64,000 nucleotides of DNA from Duganella fentianensis. Lineage in GTDB: Bacteria; Pseudomonadota; Gammaproteobacteria; Burkholderiales; Burkholderiaceae_D. The stretch is from positions 186,001-250,000 of the forward strand of contig NZ_WWCL01000004.1 in NCBI RefSeq assembly GCF_009857835.1, written 5' to 3'. The position numbers and the translations under genes were made by a program. The notes under the pieces are model-generated. The model did no database searches. It worked only from the letters and a program-made list of their open reading frames with translations, and had not been told where the DNA came from. Each line of letters begins with the position of its first letter. Position 1 is the stretch's first letter. This document shows, piece by piece, positions 43,598-54,290 of the stretch.

Positions 43598-45105
43598 TGA
43601 TCTACGACGGCAAAAACGCACTGGTACTCGGACTCGGAGAGTCCGGTCTGGCTATGGCACTGTGGCTGGCCCGCAGTGGCGCACGCGTGCGCGTGGCCGA
43701 TACGCGCGAGTCGCCCGAGCGTTTGCCGGCGCTGCGCCTGTCCGTGCCGGATGCGGAATTTGTCGCCGGCCCGTTCACGGCCGATCTGCTGCAGGGCGTG
43801 GACTTCGTTACCGTCAGCCCCGGCCTGGCACCTAACCGCGAACTGGCGCAGATCGCGCCGGCCGCTGCCGCTGCGAATATCCCTGTGTGGGGCGAGATCG
43901 AACTGTTCGCGCAGGCGCTGGAAGCGCTGAAGGAACAGCAAGGCTATGCGCCGAAAGTCATCGCCATTACTGGCACCAATGGCAAAACCACGGTCACCAC
44001 GCTGGTGGGCCAGCTGTGCGAACGCGCCGGCAAGACCGTGCGTGTAGCCGGCAACATCAGCCCTGCCGCGCTGGACGTGCTGCGTCAGGTCAGCGACAGC
44101 GGCACGCTGCCGGAAGTCTGGGTGCTGGAACTTTCCAGCTTCCAGCTGCAGACTACCTTTACGCTGGAAGCCGATGCAGCCACCGTGCTGAACGTCACGC
44201 AAGACCATCTGGACTGGCACGGCGACATGGCTTCCTATGCCGCTGCCAAACACCGCATCTTCGCAGCCGACACCGTGCGCGTGCTGAACCGTGACGATGC
44301 CACCGTGATGCGTATGGCCAGCGCCACCGGCCAGAACGTCACCTTCGGTACGGACGCTCCCGTGCTGCGCGATGATCTGGGCCTGAACACGGAACGCGGC
44401 GTACTGTGGCTGGCCACGGCCGTGCCGGTGGAAGAAGAGGGCGAACCGAAGAAACGCCGCAAGAACGATCCGCCGCCACCGCCCGTGGAATGCATGGTGA
44501 AGAATTTGATGCCGGCCGATGCGCTGCAGATTCGCGGCGTACACAATGCGGCCAATGCGCTGGCTGCGCTGGCCCTGTGCCGCGCCATCGATCTGCCGCT
44601 GGCACCGTTGCTGCATGGCCTGCGCGAATATCGCGGCCAGCCGCACCGTGTGGAACTGGTGTCCTCCATCCACGACGTCGAATACTACGACGACAGCAAA
44701 GGCACCAATGTGGGCGCCACCGTGGCTGCACTGATCGGTCTGGGCAAAGCCTTCGCCGGTGCCGAGCAGCGCCTGGTCGTCATCATGGGTGGCGACGGCA
44801 AAGGGCAGGATTTCGCGCCGCTGGCCGATCCTGTCAGCCGCTATGTCCGCGCCGTGCTGCTGATCGGCCGCGACGCACCGCAGCTGCGCGCTGCCCTGCA
44901 GGATAGCGGCGTAGTGCTGGAAGACTGCGGCACGGATCTGCCGGCCGCCGTCAAACGCGCCGCCGCACTGGCCCACAGTGGCGATGCCGTGCTGCTGTCG
45001 CCTGCCTGCGCCAGCATGGACATGTTCAAGAACTACGCGCATCGCGCTCAGGTGTTCATAGCCACCGTGCGCGATATCGCCCTCGACGCCGGACAGGAGC
45101 TCTAA
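43597..45105 (+). CDS. murD: UDP-MurNAc-L-alanine:D-glutamate ligase
   Basis: This 502-residue ligase adds D-glutamate. It has the N-terminal Rossmann segment [18 protein letters not shown], the ATP loop [36 protein letters not shown] and [15 protein letters not shown] charged and proline-rich insertion ([18 protein letters not shown], about residue 273) lengthens it relative to the roughly 440-residue E. coli protein; similar insertions occur in related betaproteobacteria to my knowledge. It overlaps mraY and ftsW by single bases. Confidence 0.96.
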   Translation: MIYDGKNALVLGLGESGLAMALWLARSGARVRVADTRESPERLPALRLSVPDAEFVAGPFTADLLQGVDFVTVSPGLAPNRELAQIAPAAAAANIPVWGEIELFAQALEALKEQQGYAPKVIAITGTNGKTTVTTLVGQLCERAGKTVRVAGNISPAALDVLRQVSDSGTLPEVWVLELSSFQLQTTFTLEADAATVLNVTQDHLDWHGDMASYAAAKHRIFAADTVRVLNRDDATVMRMASATGQNVTFGTDAPVLRDDLGLNTERGVLWLATAVPVEEEGEPKKRRKNDPPPPPVECMVKNLMPADALQIRGVHNAANALAALALCRAIDLPLAPLLHGLREYRGQPHRVELVSSIHDVEYYDDSKGTNVGATVAALIGLGKAFAGAEQRLVVIMGGDGKGQDFAPLADPVSRYVRAVLLIGRDAPQLRAALQDSGVVLEDCGTDLPAAVKRAAALAHSGDAVLLSPACASMDMFKNYAHRAQVFIATVRDIALDAGQEL

Positions 45106-46322
45106 TGGCCTTCCAGATGCCGTTCCGCTTTGCTGAGAAATCGACGCCGTCGATGGACAGCCGCGCACGGCTGTCGAAAATGATGGAGTACGATCAGCCG
45201 CTGGTGTGGGTCACGCTGCTGCTGATGCTGCTCGGTATGGTGATGGTGTATTCGGCTTCCATCTCGCTGCCCGATTCGCCCAAGTTCGCCAACTATGTGC
45301 GCTGGCAGAATACCTACTTCCTGCAGCGTCAGGCCATGTTCGTGGCCGTATCGCTGGTGGCTGCGCTGTTCGTATTCCGCATCCGCATCGCCGATCTGCA
45401 GAAGGCTGCGCCGTATCTGTTCATCGGCACGCTGGTGCTGCTGGTGGCGGTGCTGATTCCCGGCCTCGGCGTGGTGGTGAACGGTGGCCGCCGCTGGCTG
45501 TCGCTGAAAGTGTTCAATGTGCAGCCGTCCGAGCTGATGAAAGTGGTGATCGTGCTGTACGCGGCCGACTACACGGTGCGCAAGCAGGAATACATGCACA
45601 AGCTGACCAAGGGCTTCCTGCCCATGGCTGCTGCGGTGGCTTTCGTCGGTGGCCTGCTGCTGCTGGAGCCCGACCTTGGCGCCTTCGGCGTGATCGTCTG
45701 CATCGCCATGGGCATCCTGTTCCTGGGCGGGATCAATGTGATCTGGTTCGGCGGCATCGGTGCGCTGCTGGCGCTGATCTTTGCGTCCATCATCGCGCTG
45801 TCCAAATTCCGCCGCGAGCGCTATTTCGCCTACCTCAATCCGTGGGAAGAAGACAATGCCCTCAACAAGGCTTACCAGCTGACCCACTCGCTGATTGCCT
45901 TCGGCCGCGGCGAAATCTTCGGCGTAGGGCTGGGCGGCAGCGTGGAAAAACTGCACTACCTGCCGGAAGCCCATACCGACTTCCTGCTGGCCGTGATCGG
46001 CGAGGAGCTGGGACTGGTGGGCGTGCTGGTGGTGATCGCCATGTTCTACTGGCTGATCAAGCGCGCCTTCGATATCGGCCGTCAGGCCATCGCCATCGAC
46101 CAGACTTTTGCCGGCCTGACGGCCAAGGGCATAGGCATCTGGATTGGTGTGCAGACCTTTATTAACATGGGTGTGAACCTTGGTCTTCTGCCGACCAAGG
46201 GGCTGACCCTGCCGCTGATGAGCTATGGCGGTACGGGTGTTGTAATTAATTGCGTCGGACTCGCGATCCTGCTCCGGATCGATTACGAGAACCGGGTCCT
46301 GATGCGAGGTGGCAGATTATGA
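45105..46322 (+). CDS. ftsW: Septal peptidoglycan glycosyltransferase FtsW
   Basis: This 405-residue SEDS protein polymerises lipid II at the septum together with FtsI. It has about ten membrane helices and the family segments [60 protein letters not shown] and [11 protein letters not shown]. The N-terminal 40 residues are cytoplasmic. Its TGA overlaps the murG ATG. Confidence 0.96.
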   Translation: MAFQMPFRFAEKSTPSMDSRARLSKMMEYDQPLVWVTLLLMLLGMVMVYSASISLPDSPKFANYVRWQNTYFLQRQAMFVAVSLVAALFVFRIRIADLQKAAPYLFIGTLVLLVAVLIPGLGVVVNGGRRWLSLKVFNVQPSELMKVVIVLYAADYTVRKQEYMHKLTKGFLPMAAAVAFVGGLLLLEPDLGAFGVIVCIAMGILFLGGINVIWFGGIGALLALIFASIIALSKFRRERYFAYLNPWEEDNALNKAYQLTHSLIAFGRGEIFGVGLGGSVEKLHYLPEAHTDFLLAVIGEELGLVGVLVVIAMFYWLIKRAFDIGRQAIAIDQTFAGLTAKGIGIWIGVQTFINMGVNLGLLPTKGLTLPLMSYGGTGVVINCVGLAILLRIDYENRVLMRGGRL

Positions 46323-47386
46323 AACGATTGATGATTATGGCGGCCGGTACGGGCGGTCATATTTTCCCCGGTCTGGCGATTGCGCACACCATGCGCGCGC
46401 GCGGCTGGGAAGTCAGCTGGCTCGGTACGCAGGCTGGCATGGAGCAGGAACTGGTGCCCAAGCAGGGCGTGGCCATGGATAGCATTAACTTCACCGGCAT
46501 GCGCGGCAAAGGCTGGCAGCATACGCTGGGCGGCGCCTTCAAGATGGTGCAGGCCTTCGCCGATTGCTTCCGCTTTATCGGCCGGCGCAAGCCGGATGTG
46601 GTGCTGGGCATGGGCGGCTATGTGACGGTGCCGGGCGGCCTGATGGCACGCCTGCGCGGTGTGCCGCTGGTGCTGGTGAATGCCGATGCGGCCCTGCTGC
46701 TGTCGAACAAAACGCTGGTGCCGTTTGCCCAGCGCGTGTGCTTCGGCTTCCCTGCCAACTTCGGCAATGCTGCCAGCAAGGCTGTGGTGAGCGGCAATCC
46801 GGTGCGCAAGGAAATTCTGGAAATGGCGCTGCCGGTGCAGCGCTTCGCTGGCCGCACAGGGCCGCTGCGCATCCTCGTGGTGGGCGGCAGTCTGGGTGCC
46901 AGGGCGCTCAACGACAGCCTGCCGGCAGCGCTGGCGCTGATCCCTGAAGCTCAGCGTCCGCTGGTCACTCACCAGTCGGGCAAGAAGAATATCGATGCGC
47001 TGCGCGCCGCCTATGCGCAGGCTGGCGTGAGCGCGAATGTGGTGGATTTCATCGACGATATGGCGGGCGCCTACAGCGTGGCCGATCTGGTAATCTGCCG
47101 CGCCGGTGCCATCACCGTGTCGGAACTGACGGCGGCCGGCGTGGCCAGCGTGCTGGTGCCGCTGGTGGCATCGACCACCAGCCATCAGCGCGACAACGCG
47201 CAGTGGATGGCGGCACAGAAGGCGGCTATCCATCTGCCGCAGACAGAATTGAGCGCCCGCAGCATGGCTGCGCTGCTGGAATCCCTGACCCGTGGCGCCT
47301 GCCTCGAAATGGCAACGGCCGCACTGGGCGCAGGTAAACGCGATGCGAATGACGCGATCGCTCAGGTATTGGAACAACTGACATGA
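46319..47386 (+). CDS. murG: UDP-GlcNAc:lipid I N-acetylglucosaminyltransferase
   Basis: This 355-residue GT-B enzyme converts lipid I to lipid II at the inner face of the membrane. The start [20 protein letters not shown] contains the first glycine loop. [33 protein letters not shown] and [20 protein letters not shown] follow, the last forming the donor site. The ATG at 46319 overlaps the ftsW stop; the frame is open further upstream inside ftsW but lacks MurG sequence there. Confidence 0.96.
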   Translation: MKRLMIMAAGTGGHIFPGLAIAHTMRARGWEVSWLGTQAGMEQELVPKQGVAMDSINFTGMRGKGWQHTLGGAFKMVQAFADCFRFIGRRKPDVVLGMGGYVTVPGGLMARLRGVPLVLVNADAALLLSNKTLVPFAQRVCFGFPANFGNAASKAVVSGNPVRKEILEMALPVQRFAGRTGPLRILVVGGSLGARALNDSLPAALALIPEAQRPLVTHQSGKKNIDALRAAYAQAGVSANVVDFIDDMAGAYSVADLVICRAGAITVSELTAAGVASVLVPLVASTTSHQRDNAQWMAAQKAAIHLPQTELSARSMAALLESLTRGACLEMATAALGAGKRDANDAIAQVLEQLT

Positions 47387-48774
47387 AGCATAAAGTACAG
47401 AATATACACTTCGTCGGCATCGGCGGCAGCGGCATGAGCGGCATCGCCGAAGTGCTGCTGACGCTGGGCTATACGGTATCGGGCTCCGATCTGGGCAGCA
47501 ACGCTGTGACCCAGCGGCTGGCTGATATGGGCGCCACCGTGCATCAGGGCCATGCGGCCGAGAACATCGGCGCGGCCGATGCCGTCGTGACGTCGACCGC
47601 CGTACAGCAGGACAATCCGGAAGTCGTGGCTGCGCGCAGCCGCAAGATTCCTATCGTGCCACGCGCCGTCATGCTAGGCGAACTGATGCGCCTCAAGCGC
47701 GGCATCGCCATCGCCGGCACCCACGGCAAAACCACCACCACCAGTCTGGTGGCTTCCGTACTGGCACAGGGCGGGCTCGATCCTACCTTCGTCATCGGTG
47801 GCCGTCTGACGGCGGCTGGCGCCAACGCCAAACTGGGCACGGGCGACTATCTGGTGGCAGAAGCCGACGAATCGGATGCCTCGTTCCTGAATCTGTCGCC
47901 GATGATAGAAGTGATCACCAATATCGACGCCGATCACATGGAAACCTACGAGCACGATTTCGAAAAGCTCAAGCAGGCTTTCGTGCAGTTCACCCACCGT
48001 CTGCCGTTCTACGGCCGCGCCATGCTGTGTATCGATGATCCGCACGTACGCGCCATCATCCCGTACGTGACCAAGCCGGTCACCACCTACGGCTTCCATG
48101 AGGAAGCCGAAGTGCGTGCCGTGAATGCCCGCGCCGTGGGCGTGGAAATGCACTTCACCGTGATCCAGGAAGGCTACCCTGATCTGGATGTGGTGCTGAA
48201 TCAGCCCGGCCTGCACAATGTGCAGAATGCCTGCTCGGCTGTGGCAATCGCCCGCGAGATCGGTATCGAAGACCAGCATACGCAAGCCGGTCTGGCCGGT
48301 TTTGCCGGTGTAGGCCGCCGCTTCACCCGCTATGGCGACGTCGCCATTCCCGCTGGTGGCAGCTTTGCGCTGGTGGACGATTTCGGCCACCATCCAGTGG
48401 AAACCGAAGTCACGCTGGCGGCTGCCCGCGCGGCTTTCCCCGGTCGCCGTCTGGTGCTGGCTTTCCAGCCACACCGCTACACCCGTACGCGCGACCTGTT
48501 CGAAGATTTCGTCAAAGTGCTGGGCCATGCCGATGTGCTGGTGCTGGCCGAAGTGTATGCCGCCGGCGAAGCCCCGATTGTGGCTGCCGATGGCCGCTCG
48601 CTGGCGCATGCGCTGCGGGCACGCGGTAAAACCGAACCGATTTTTGTTGAGGCGATCGGCGATATGCCGGAAACCATTATGGGCGTGGTGCGCGACGGTG
48701 ACGTCGTACTCACCATGGGCGCAGGCTCGATCAGCGGCGTCCCAGCCAAACTGACTAACTATCCTAAGGTCTGA
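47383..48774 (+). CDS. murC: UDP-N-acetylmuramate:L-alanine ligase
   Basis: This 463-residue ligase adds the first amino acid to UDP-MurNAc. Landmarks are [18 protein letters not shown], the ATP loop [47 protein letters not shown] and [12 protein letters not shown]. It overlaps murG by 4 bases and is followed by ddlB after 2 bases. Confidence 0.97.
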   Translation: MKHKVQNIHFVGIGGSGMSGIAEVLLTLGYTVSGSDLGSNAVTQRLADMGATVHQGHAAENIGAADAVVTSTAVQQDNPEVVAARSRKIPIVPRAVMLGELMRLKRGIAIAGTHGKTTTTSLVASVLAQGGLDPTFVIGGRLTAAGANAKLGTGDYLVAEADESDASFLNLSPMIEVITNIDADHMETYEHDFEKLKQAFVQFTHRLPFYGRAMLCIDDPHVRAIIPYVTKPVTTYGFHEEAEVRAVNARAVGVEMHFTVIQEGYPDLDVVLNQPGLHNVQNACSAVAIAREIGIEDQHTQAGLAGFAGVGRRFTRYGDVAIPAGGSFALVDDFGHHPVETEVTLAAARAAFPGRRLVLAFQPHRYTRTRDLFEDFVKVLGHADVLVLAEVYAAGEAPIVAADGRSLAHALRARGKTEPIFVEAIGDMPETIMGVVRDGDVVLTMGAGSISGVPAKLTNYPKV

Positions 48775-48776
48775 AC

Positions 48777-49736
48777 GTGAATCAAGCAATTGCAACCGAG
48801 GCTAAAGCATACGGCAAAGTGGGCGTGCTGTTCGGCGGCCGTTCCGCCGAACGCGAAGTGTCCATCATGTCCGGCACCGGTGTGGCCAAAGCGCTGCAGA
48901 GCAAAGGTATCGACGCTCACCTGTTCGATACGGGCGAGCGCTCGCTGGCCGAACTGGCCGCCGAAAAATTCGACCGCGTGTTCATCGCGCTGCACGGCCG
49001 CTACGGCGAAGACGGCAGCCTGCAGGGCGCGCTGGAACTGCTGGGCATTCCTTACACGGGCAGCGGCGTGATGGCCAGCGCCGTGGGCATGGACAAGATC
49101 ACTACCAAGATCGTCTGGCTGGCGGCCGGTCTGCCGACCCCGCGCTATGCGGTGCTGAACGCGCAGTCCGATCTGGCTGCAGTGTGCGCCGATCTGGGTC
49201 TGCCGCTGATCGTCAAACCGCCGCATGAAGGTTCGACCATCGGCATCACCAAAGTGAATGAAGCGGGCGCACTGAAGGCGGCCTACGATGTGGCGGCAGC
49301 GCTGGACGATGCCGTGCTGGCGGAAGAATTCATCACGGGGCGCGAGTTCACCGTGGCCGTGCTGGGCGCCGGTGCTGCTGCGCGTGCACTGCCGGTGGTG
49401 GAAATCGTTGCACCGCAAGGCAATTACGATTACCAGAACAAGTACTTCAGCGACGACACCCAGTACTTCTGCCCGGCGCAACTGCCGGCCGAACTGACGG
49501 CCGAGATGCAGCGTATCGCGGTGGAAGCCTACCGCGCACTTGGTTGCGAAGGCTGGGGACGGGTGGACGTGCTGCTGCGCGAGCGTGACCAGAAGCCTTA
49601 TCTGCTGGAGGTGAATACTTCTCCCGGCATGACGGGTCACTCGCTGGTGCCGATGGCGGCACGCGCGCTGGGTATCAGCTATGAAGATCTGTGTGTCGAG
49701 ATTCTGGCTAGCGCACGTTTGAAGATGAAGGGTTAA
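48777..49736 (+). CDS. ddlB: D-alanine:D-alanine ligase
   Basis: This 319-residue ATP-grasp ligase makes D-Ala-D-Ala for MurF. It shows [52 protein letters not shown], the ATP-binding [13 protein letters not shown] and the magnesium-binding [16 protein letters not shown]. The GTG at 48777 is the start that fits the gap after murC. The B-type (dcw-linked) gene name follows its position. Confidence 0.96.
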   Translation: MNQAIATEAKAYGKVGVLFGGRSAEREVSIMSGTGVAKALQSKGIDAHLFDTGERSLAELAAEKFDRVFIALHGRYGEDGSLQGALELLGIPYTGSGVMASAVGMDKITTKIVWLAAGLPTPRYAVLNAQSDLAAVCADLGLPLIVKPPHEGSTIGITKVNEAGALKAAYDVAAALDDAVLAEEFITGREFTVAVLGAGAAARALPVVEIVAPQGNYDYQNKYFSDDTQYFCPAQLPAELTAEMQRIAVEAYRALGCEGWGRVDVLLRERDQKPYLLEVNTSPGMTGHSLVPMAARALGISYEDLCVEILASARLKMKG

Positions 49737-49744
49737 GTAGCAGG

Positions 49745-50530
49745 ATGTGGCAAGACGTAAAGGCATTGAATGCAACTTCGAGCACGCTGTTCGTGCTGAC
49801 GCTGTTGGCGTGCATTGCCTCCGGAGTGTGGTGGGTGTCGCAGCGGCCGATGTTCAATCTGCGCACCATCCGGGTTGAAACGATGGGCGAGGACGAGTTA
49901 AGGCATGTGAATAACCTGACCTTGCGGAACAACGTGCTGGGCAAGATCAAGGGGAATTTTTTCACCACCGATCTCGATGCAGTGCGTCAGGCTTTCGAGT
50001 CGGTGCCGTGGGTACGCCGTGCCACCATCCGGCGCGAATGGCCTAACCAGCTGATCGTGGCGCTGGAAGAGCATGAAGCGCTGGGCACGTGGGGCGAAGA
50101 TGGGCGGCTGCTGTCGGTGAAGGGCGATATCTTCACCGCCAATCTGGCCGAAGCGGAAGAGGATCATGTGCTGCCGGAGTTTGAAGGACCGGAAGGCAGC
50201 GAGAAGGAAGTACTGTCGCGTTATAGCGAGTTGCGCAAATGGTTCGCGCCGCTCAAGCTGGTACCGGAAGCGCTGTCGTTATCGAGCCGGTATGCGTGGA
50301 CCGTGCGGCTGAATAACGGCATGAGCGTAGCGCTGGGACGGGAACAGAGCAGCACCACACTGAAGGAAAGGGTAGACCGGCTGACGGGCATTTATCCGCA
50401 ACTGGTAACGCATCTGCAGAACATCGAGACTATCGATATGCGTTATCAGAACGGACTGGCGCTCAGTGCCAAAGGCCTCAAGATACCGGCCGAAGGCGCG
50501 AAACCCAAGCCGGTGACGGTAGTACGCTAG
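49745..50530 (+). CDS. ftsQ: Cell division protein FtsQ
   Basis: This 261-residue bitopic protein belongs to the FtsQLB complex. It has a cytoplasmic start, one membrane helix (LFVLTLLACIASGVWWV), a POTRA domain (FNLRTIRVETMGEDELRHVNN and onward) and the FtsQ beta domain with VRRATIRREWPNQLIVALEEHEALGTW read in parts. It precedes ftsA by 91 bases, the first sizeable gap in the cluster since mraZ. Confidence 0.94.
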   Translation: MWQDVKALNATSSTLFVLTLLACIASGVWWVSQRPMFNLRTIRVETMGEDELRHVNNLTLRNNVLGKIKGNFFTTDLDAVRQAFESVPWVRRATIRREWPNQLIVALEEHEALGTWGEDGRLLSVKGDIFTANLAEAEEDHVLPEFEGPEGSEKEVLSRYSELRKWFAPLKLVPEALSLSSRYAWTVRLNNGMSVALGREQSSTTLKERVDRLTGIYPQLVTHLQNIETIDMRYQNGLALSAKGLKIPAEGAKPKPVTVVR

Positions 50531-50621
50531 GCAGTACGGAACACGCAGCACAGAACAAACGTTGTTAAGACTAACCACAAAACATAGCAGCATCAGCGGG
50601 TAAGAGAGTAGGTTAAAAGAC

Positions 50622-51854
50622 ATGACTAAAGACGCGAAAAACCTGATCGTCGGCCTCGATATCGGCACCTCGAAAGTGGTGGCCGTGGTGGCCGAAGTAA
50701 TGGCCGACGGGCGCCACGAAGTGATCGGGCTGGGTCAGCACGAATCGCGGGGTCTGAAAAAAGGCGTGGTGGTCAACATCGAGGCAACGGTGGAATCGAT
50801 CCAGCGCGCGCTGGAAGAGGCCGAGCTGATGGCCGACTGCAAGATCCGCAACGTGTATGCCGGTATCGCGGGCAGCCATATCCGCAGCTTCAATTCCAGC
50901 GGCATGGTGGCCATCAAGGACAAGGAAGTGACGGCGACCGACGTGGCACGCGTGATCGAAACCGCCAAAGCCGTCAACATCTCGACCGACCAGCAGCTGC
51001 TGCATACAGTGCCGCAGGAATTCATCGTCGACAATCAGGAAGATGTGCGCGAGCCTATCGGCATGAGCGGCATCCGTCTGGAAGTCAAAGTGCACATCGT
51101 CACCGGCGCCGTGTCGGCTGTGCAGAACATCGTCAAGTGCGTGCGCCGCTGCGGTCTGGAAGTGTCCGACCTGATCCTGCAGCCTATGGCTTCGGCCGAT
51201 GCCGTGCTGACGGCCGATGAAAAAGAACTGGGCGTGGTGCTGATCGATATCGGCGGCGGTACCACCGACGTGGCGGTGTTCTCCGATGGCGCGATCCGTC
51301 ACACGGCCGTGCTGCCGATTGCCGGTGACCAGATCACCAGCGATATCGCCATGGCGCTGCGTACGCCGACGGCAGAAGCAGAGGAAATCAAGATTCGCTA
51401 CGGCGTGGGCAAACAGGTGCTGGCCGATCCGGGCGAGACGCTGGAAGTGCCGGGTCTGGGCGACCGTTCGCCACGCACCCTGTCGCGTCAGGCGCTGGCT
51501 GCCGTGATCGAGCCGCGCGTGGAAGAGCTGTTCGCCATGGTGCACACGCTGGTGCGCGAATCGGGTTACGAAGGCGTGCTGTCCTCGGGCATCGTGCTGA
51601 CGGGCGGCAGCTCCATCATGCCGGGCATGGTGGAAATGGCCGAAGACATTTTCCTCAAACCGGCACGTCTGGGCACGCCCGACTACCGTGGCCAGCTGGC
51701 CGATGTGGTGCGCAGCCCGCGCTACGCGACCGTGCTGGGCCTGTTGATGGAAGCGAAAAAGCAGTATCTGCGCGGGCATATCGTCACGCGTCAGGATGGT
51801 TCGGTTAAAGCAGTCTGGCAGCGCATGAAGGAATGGTTCCTGGGTAATTTCTGA
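50622..51854 (+). CDS. ftsA: Cell division protein FtsA
   Basis: This 410-residue actin-like ATPase tethers FtsZ to the membrane and recruits the divisome. Landmarks are VGLDIGTSKVVAVVAEV, GIAGSHIRSFNSSG, the phosphate loop LIDIGGGTTDVAVF and LTGGSSIMPGMVEMAEDI. The C terminus RMKEWFLGNF is the amphipathic membrane-targeting helix. It is well separated from ftsZ (134 bases), which may allow a separate ftsZ promoter. Confidence 0.97.
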   Translation: MTKDAKNLIVGLDIGTSKVVAVVAEVMADGRHEVIGLGQHESRGLKKGVVVNIEATVESIQRALEEAELMADCKIRNVYAGIAGSHIRSFNSSGMVAIKDKEVTATDVARVIETAKAVNISTDQQLLHTVPQEFIVDNQEDVREPIGMSGIRLEVKVHIVTGAVSAVQNIVKCVRRCGLEVSDLILQPMASADAVLTADEKELGVVLIDIGGGTTDVAVFSDGAIRHTAVLPIAGDQITSDIAMALRTPTAEAEEIKIRYGVGKQVLADPGETLEVPGLGDRSPRTLSRQALAAVIEPRVEELFAMVHTLVRESGYEGVLSSGIVLTGGSSIMPGMVEMAEDIFLKPARLGTPDYRGQLADVVRSPRYATVLGLLMEAKKQYLRGHIVTRQDGSVKAVWQRMKEWFLGNF

Positions 51855-51988
51855 CGTATTTTTTTGCAGTATTTGCAGTACAAAACACACACAACCTTTT
51901 TTATATAAAAACCGCAGTTTTCAATCTCCAGTTCTCCTACTAATATGAGGCCTGGCGCTTGAAAACCGCATTCTGATAGGAGCACATC

Positions 51989-53212
51989 ATGGAGTTTGAT
52001 ATGGTCGATAACGCAGCTTTGGGCACCGTCATCAAGGTCGTCGGAGTCGGCGGCGCAGGTGGCAATGCAGTTCAACACATGATTAACAAAGGTATGTCCG
52101 GCGTGGAGTTCATCGCCGCCAATACCGACGCCCAGGCGCTGTCGACTTCCAAGGCGAACAACATCATCCAGATCGGCGAGACCGGTCTGGGTGCTGGCAT
52201 GAAGCCTGACGTCGGCCGTCAGCTGGCGGAAGAATCGCGTCAGCGCATCGAAGATTCGCTGCGTGGCGCACACATGGTCTTCATCGCTGCCGGTATGGGC
52301 GGCGGTACCGGTACCGGCGCTGCGCCTATCGTGGCCGAAGTGGCCAAATCGCTGGGCGCGCTGACCGTAGCGGTGGTCTCCAAGCCGTTCTCGCACGAAG
52401 GCCAGAAGTGCATGGACATCGCTGACGAAGGTCTGGAACAGCTGTCGGCCAATGTCGACTCGCTGATCGTGATCCTGAACGAGAAGCTGGAAGAGATCTA
52501 CGAAGACGAATCGCTGATCGAATGGCTGCAGCACGCCGACGACGTGCTGAACAACGCTGTCGCCGGTATCGCCGAGATCATCAACGTGCCTGGCCACATC
52601 AACGTCGACTTCAACGACGTGAAGACCATCATGGGCGAGCAGGGCAAAGCCATGATGGGCACCGCGACCGCTTCCGGTATCGACCGTGCACGCATCGCTG
52701 CCGAACAGGCTGTGGCTTCGCCACTGCTGGACGGTGTCGATCTGTCGGGTGCCCGTGGCGTGCTGGTCAACGTGACCGCCAGCCGTGGCCTGAAAGGTAA
52801 GGAAATCAAGGAAGTCATGGCGGCCGTACGCGCCTTCGCTGCACCGGATGCTTCGATTGCACAGGGTATCGCTTACGACGACAGCATGGGTGACGACATC
52901 CGCGTGACTGTGGTTGCTACCGGTCTGGGCAAAGCCAAGAAACATGTACAGCTGGTGCCACAGCAGATGCTGCGTACCGGTACCCACAACGCTCCTATGG
53001 TGCCATCGGCCGCCATGGGCGGTGCCGCCGCTACTACCGTTTCGATGGGTGTGGGCAGCAGCATCGACGGCGGTGCCAATGCGGCCATGCGCGGCATGAA
53101 AGCACCAGCCGTATGGCGTCGTGATTCGGCCGCCGAGCAAGTGGCTGCACTGGAGAAGAATGGTATGGAGCAGTACGACATTCCAGCCTTCCTGCGCAAG
53201 CAAGCTGACTAA
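51989..53212 (+). CDS. ftsZ: Cell division GTPase FtsZ
   Basis: This 407-residue tubulin homologue forms the Z ring. It shows VVGVGGAGGNAVQHM, the tubulin signature AGMGGGTGTGAAPIVAE, and the synergy-loop region NVDFNDVKTIM. The variable linker (about residues 320-390) is followed by the conserved C-terminal peptide DIPAFLRKQAD that binds FtsA and ZipA. TAGGAG lies 9 bases before the ATG. The 134-base leader after ftsA is AT-rich, suggesting its own promoter. Confidence 0.98.
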   Translation: MEFDMVDNAALGTVIKVVGVGGAGGNAVQHMINKGMSGVEFIAANTDAQALSTSKANNIIQIGETGLGAGMKPDVGRQLAEESRQRIEDSLRGAHMVFIAAGMGGGTGTGAAPIVAEVAKSLGALTVAVVSKPFSHEGQKCMDIADEGLEQLSANVDSLIVILNEKLEEIYEDESLIEWLQHADDVLNNAVAGIAEIINVPGHINVDFNDVKTIMGEQGKAMMGTATASGIDRARIAAEQAVASPLLDGVDLSGARGVLVNVTASRGLKGKEIKEVMAAVRAFAAPDASIAQGIAYDDSMGDDIRVTVVATGLGKAKKHVQLVPQQMLRTGTHNAPMVPSAAMGGAAATTVSMGVGSSIDGGANAAMRGMKAPAVWRRDSAAEQVAALEKNGMEQYDIPAFLRKQAD

Positions 53213-53276
53213 AATTTATCCGCGTCCGGCAAGAACCGCAGGCTTCAGGCATACTGCGCGTTCTATGCCGGTTTAG

Positions 53277-53300
53277 GCCGCGCTAGAGCGCGGCTTTTTT
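53277..53300 (+). terminator. Intrinsic terminator after ftsZ, end of the dcw cluster
   Basis: GCCGCGCT (53277-53284) pairs with AGCGCGGC (53287-53294), with the inner bases opening to form the loop, followed by six T (53295-53300). Confidence 0.85.
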
Positions 53301-53325
53301 GTTTACATTCATTGCGGAGATTATT

Positions 53326-53829
53326 ATGACCATCAAGATCGGTGACACCCTGCCCGAAGGCACCCTGTCCGAATTCATCGAGACGGAAACCGAAGGTTGC
53401 TCGCTGGGCCCGAATACTTTCCAGGTGAAAGATCTGGTGAAAGGCAAGAAGATCGCTATCTTCGGCCTGCCAGGCGCTTATACCCCGACCTGCTCGGCCC
53501 AGCACGTGCCGGGCTATGTGCAGCACGCCGATGCGCTGAAAGCCAAGGGCGTGGACGAAATCTGGTGCATTTCCGTCAACGACGCCTTCGTCATGGGCGC
53601 CTGGGGCCGCGACCAGAAAGCCACCGGCATCGTCCGTATGATGGCTGACGGTAACGCCGCCTATTCGAAAGCACTGGGCCTGGACGCTGACTTCAGCAAG
53701 TTCGGCATGGGCACCCGTTCGCAGCGCTACTCGATGCTGGTGGTCGATGGCGTGGTTACCCAGCTCAACGTGGAGCAGGGCGGCAAGTTCGAAGTGTCGA
53801 ACGCCGAAACCATGCTGGCACAGGCCTGA
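53326..53829 (+). CDS. Peroxiredoxin, Prx5 (AhpE-like atypical) type
   Basis: This 167-residue thiol peroxidase reduces hydrogen peroxide and organic hydroperoxides. The peroxidatic site is FGLPGAYTPTCSAQHVPGY (Cys near residue 49), the PGAFTPTCS-type motif of the Prx5 family. Later segments SVNDAFVMGAWGRDQ and RSQRYSMLVVDGVV are also typical. A resolving cysteine may be the one in EIWCISVND or supplied by glutaredoxin. The ATG at 53326 has GGAG 7 bases upstream. It has terminators on both sides, so it is an independent unit. Confidence 0.93.
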   Translation: MTIKIGDTLPEGTLSEFIETETEGCSLGPNTFQVKDLVKGKKIAIFGLPGAYTPTCSAQHVPGYVQHADALKAKGVDEIWCISVNDAFVMGAWGRDQKATGIVRMMADGNAAYSKALGLDADFSKFGMGTRSQRYSMLVVDGVVTQLNVEQGGKFEVSNAETMLAQA

Positions 53830-53846
53830 TCGGCTAACACAGCAAG

Positions 53847-53874
53847 AAAATGGCGCTGCGGCGCCATTTTTTTT
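53847..53874 (+). terminator. Intrinsic terminator after the peroxiredoxin gene
   Basis: AATGGCGC (53849-53856) pairs with GCGCCATT (53861-53868) around TGCG. Flanking A and T runs make it potentially active in both directions. Confidence 0.9.
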
Positions 53875-53927
53875 GTCGGATATCTTTCGAGCCGGATGCG
53901 GGCAATTGCGCCGCAGCTCGCGCAGTG

Positions 53928-54290
53928 TCAGCAAATCTCGATGATGCGATTGAGTGTCAGACAGGCGCGTCGATAGGCCTCGGCGGGTACTTGTCCTAGC
54001 GGATGTGGCGTGGCCCGGCGGCGTCGCCAATCAAAGGACTTGGGCTGGGCGGCAAGCACATAACTTATCAGTCCATTTTCCCAGATGACTTTAATGGCAA
54101 AGGGATTGAGTTCGTTAAAGGTTGCCGTCGTCATGGGCAGCCCTATGACCAGACTGGTTGCATTGCAAAAATTTCGGGGCGTCAGCACAAGCAAGGGATG
54201 GAGATCTTTCATTTCCGCACCGACGTGCGGATTAAAATCTATCCAGATGATGTCGCGCCGATCAGGTACCCATGCAGGCGGGCGTTTCAT
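53928..54290 (-). CDS. MazF/PemK family type II toxin
   Basis: This 120-residue protein resembles MazF/ChpB endoribonucleases, which cut mRNA at short sequences and halt growth. The family segments are PDRRDIIWIDFNPHVGAE (start of the fold), HPLLVLTPRNF, the IGLPMTTA strand and VLAAQPKSFDWRRRRA, which matches the DQxKSLDWRxR motif with A for the usual D. Its ATG overlaps the stop of the antitoxin gene by 4 bases, the usual antitoxin-first order. The RNA target cannot be told from sequence. Confidence 0.88.
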   Translation of the reverse strand: MKRPPAWVPDRRDIIWIDFNPHVGAEMKDLHPLLVLTPRNFCNATSLVIGLPMTTATFNELNPFAIKVIWENGLISYVLAAQPKSFDWRRRRATPHPLGQVPAEAYRRACLTLNRIIEIC

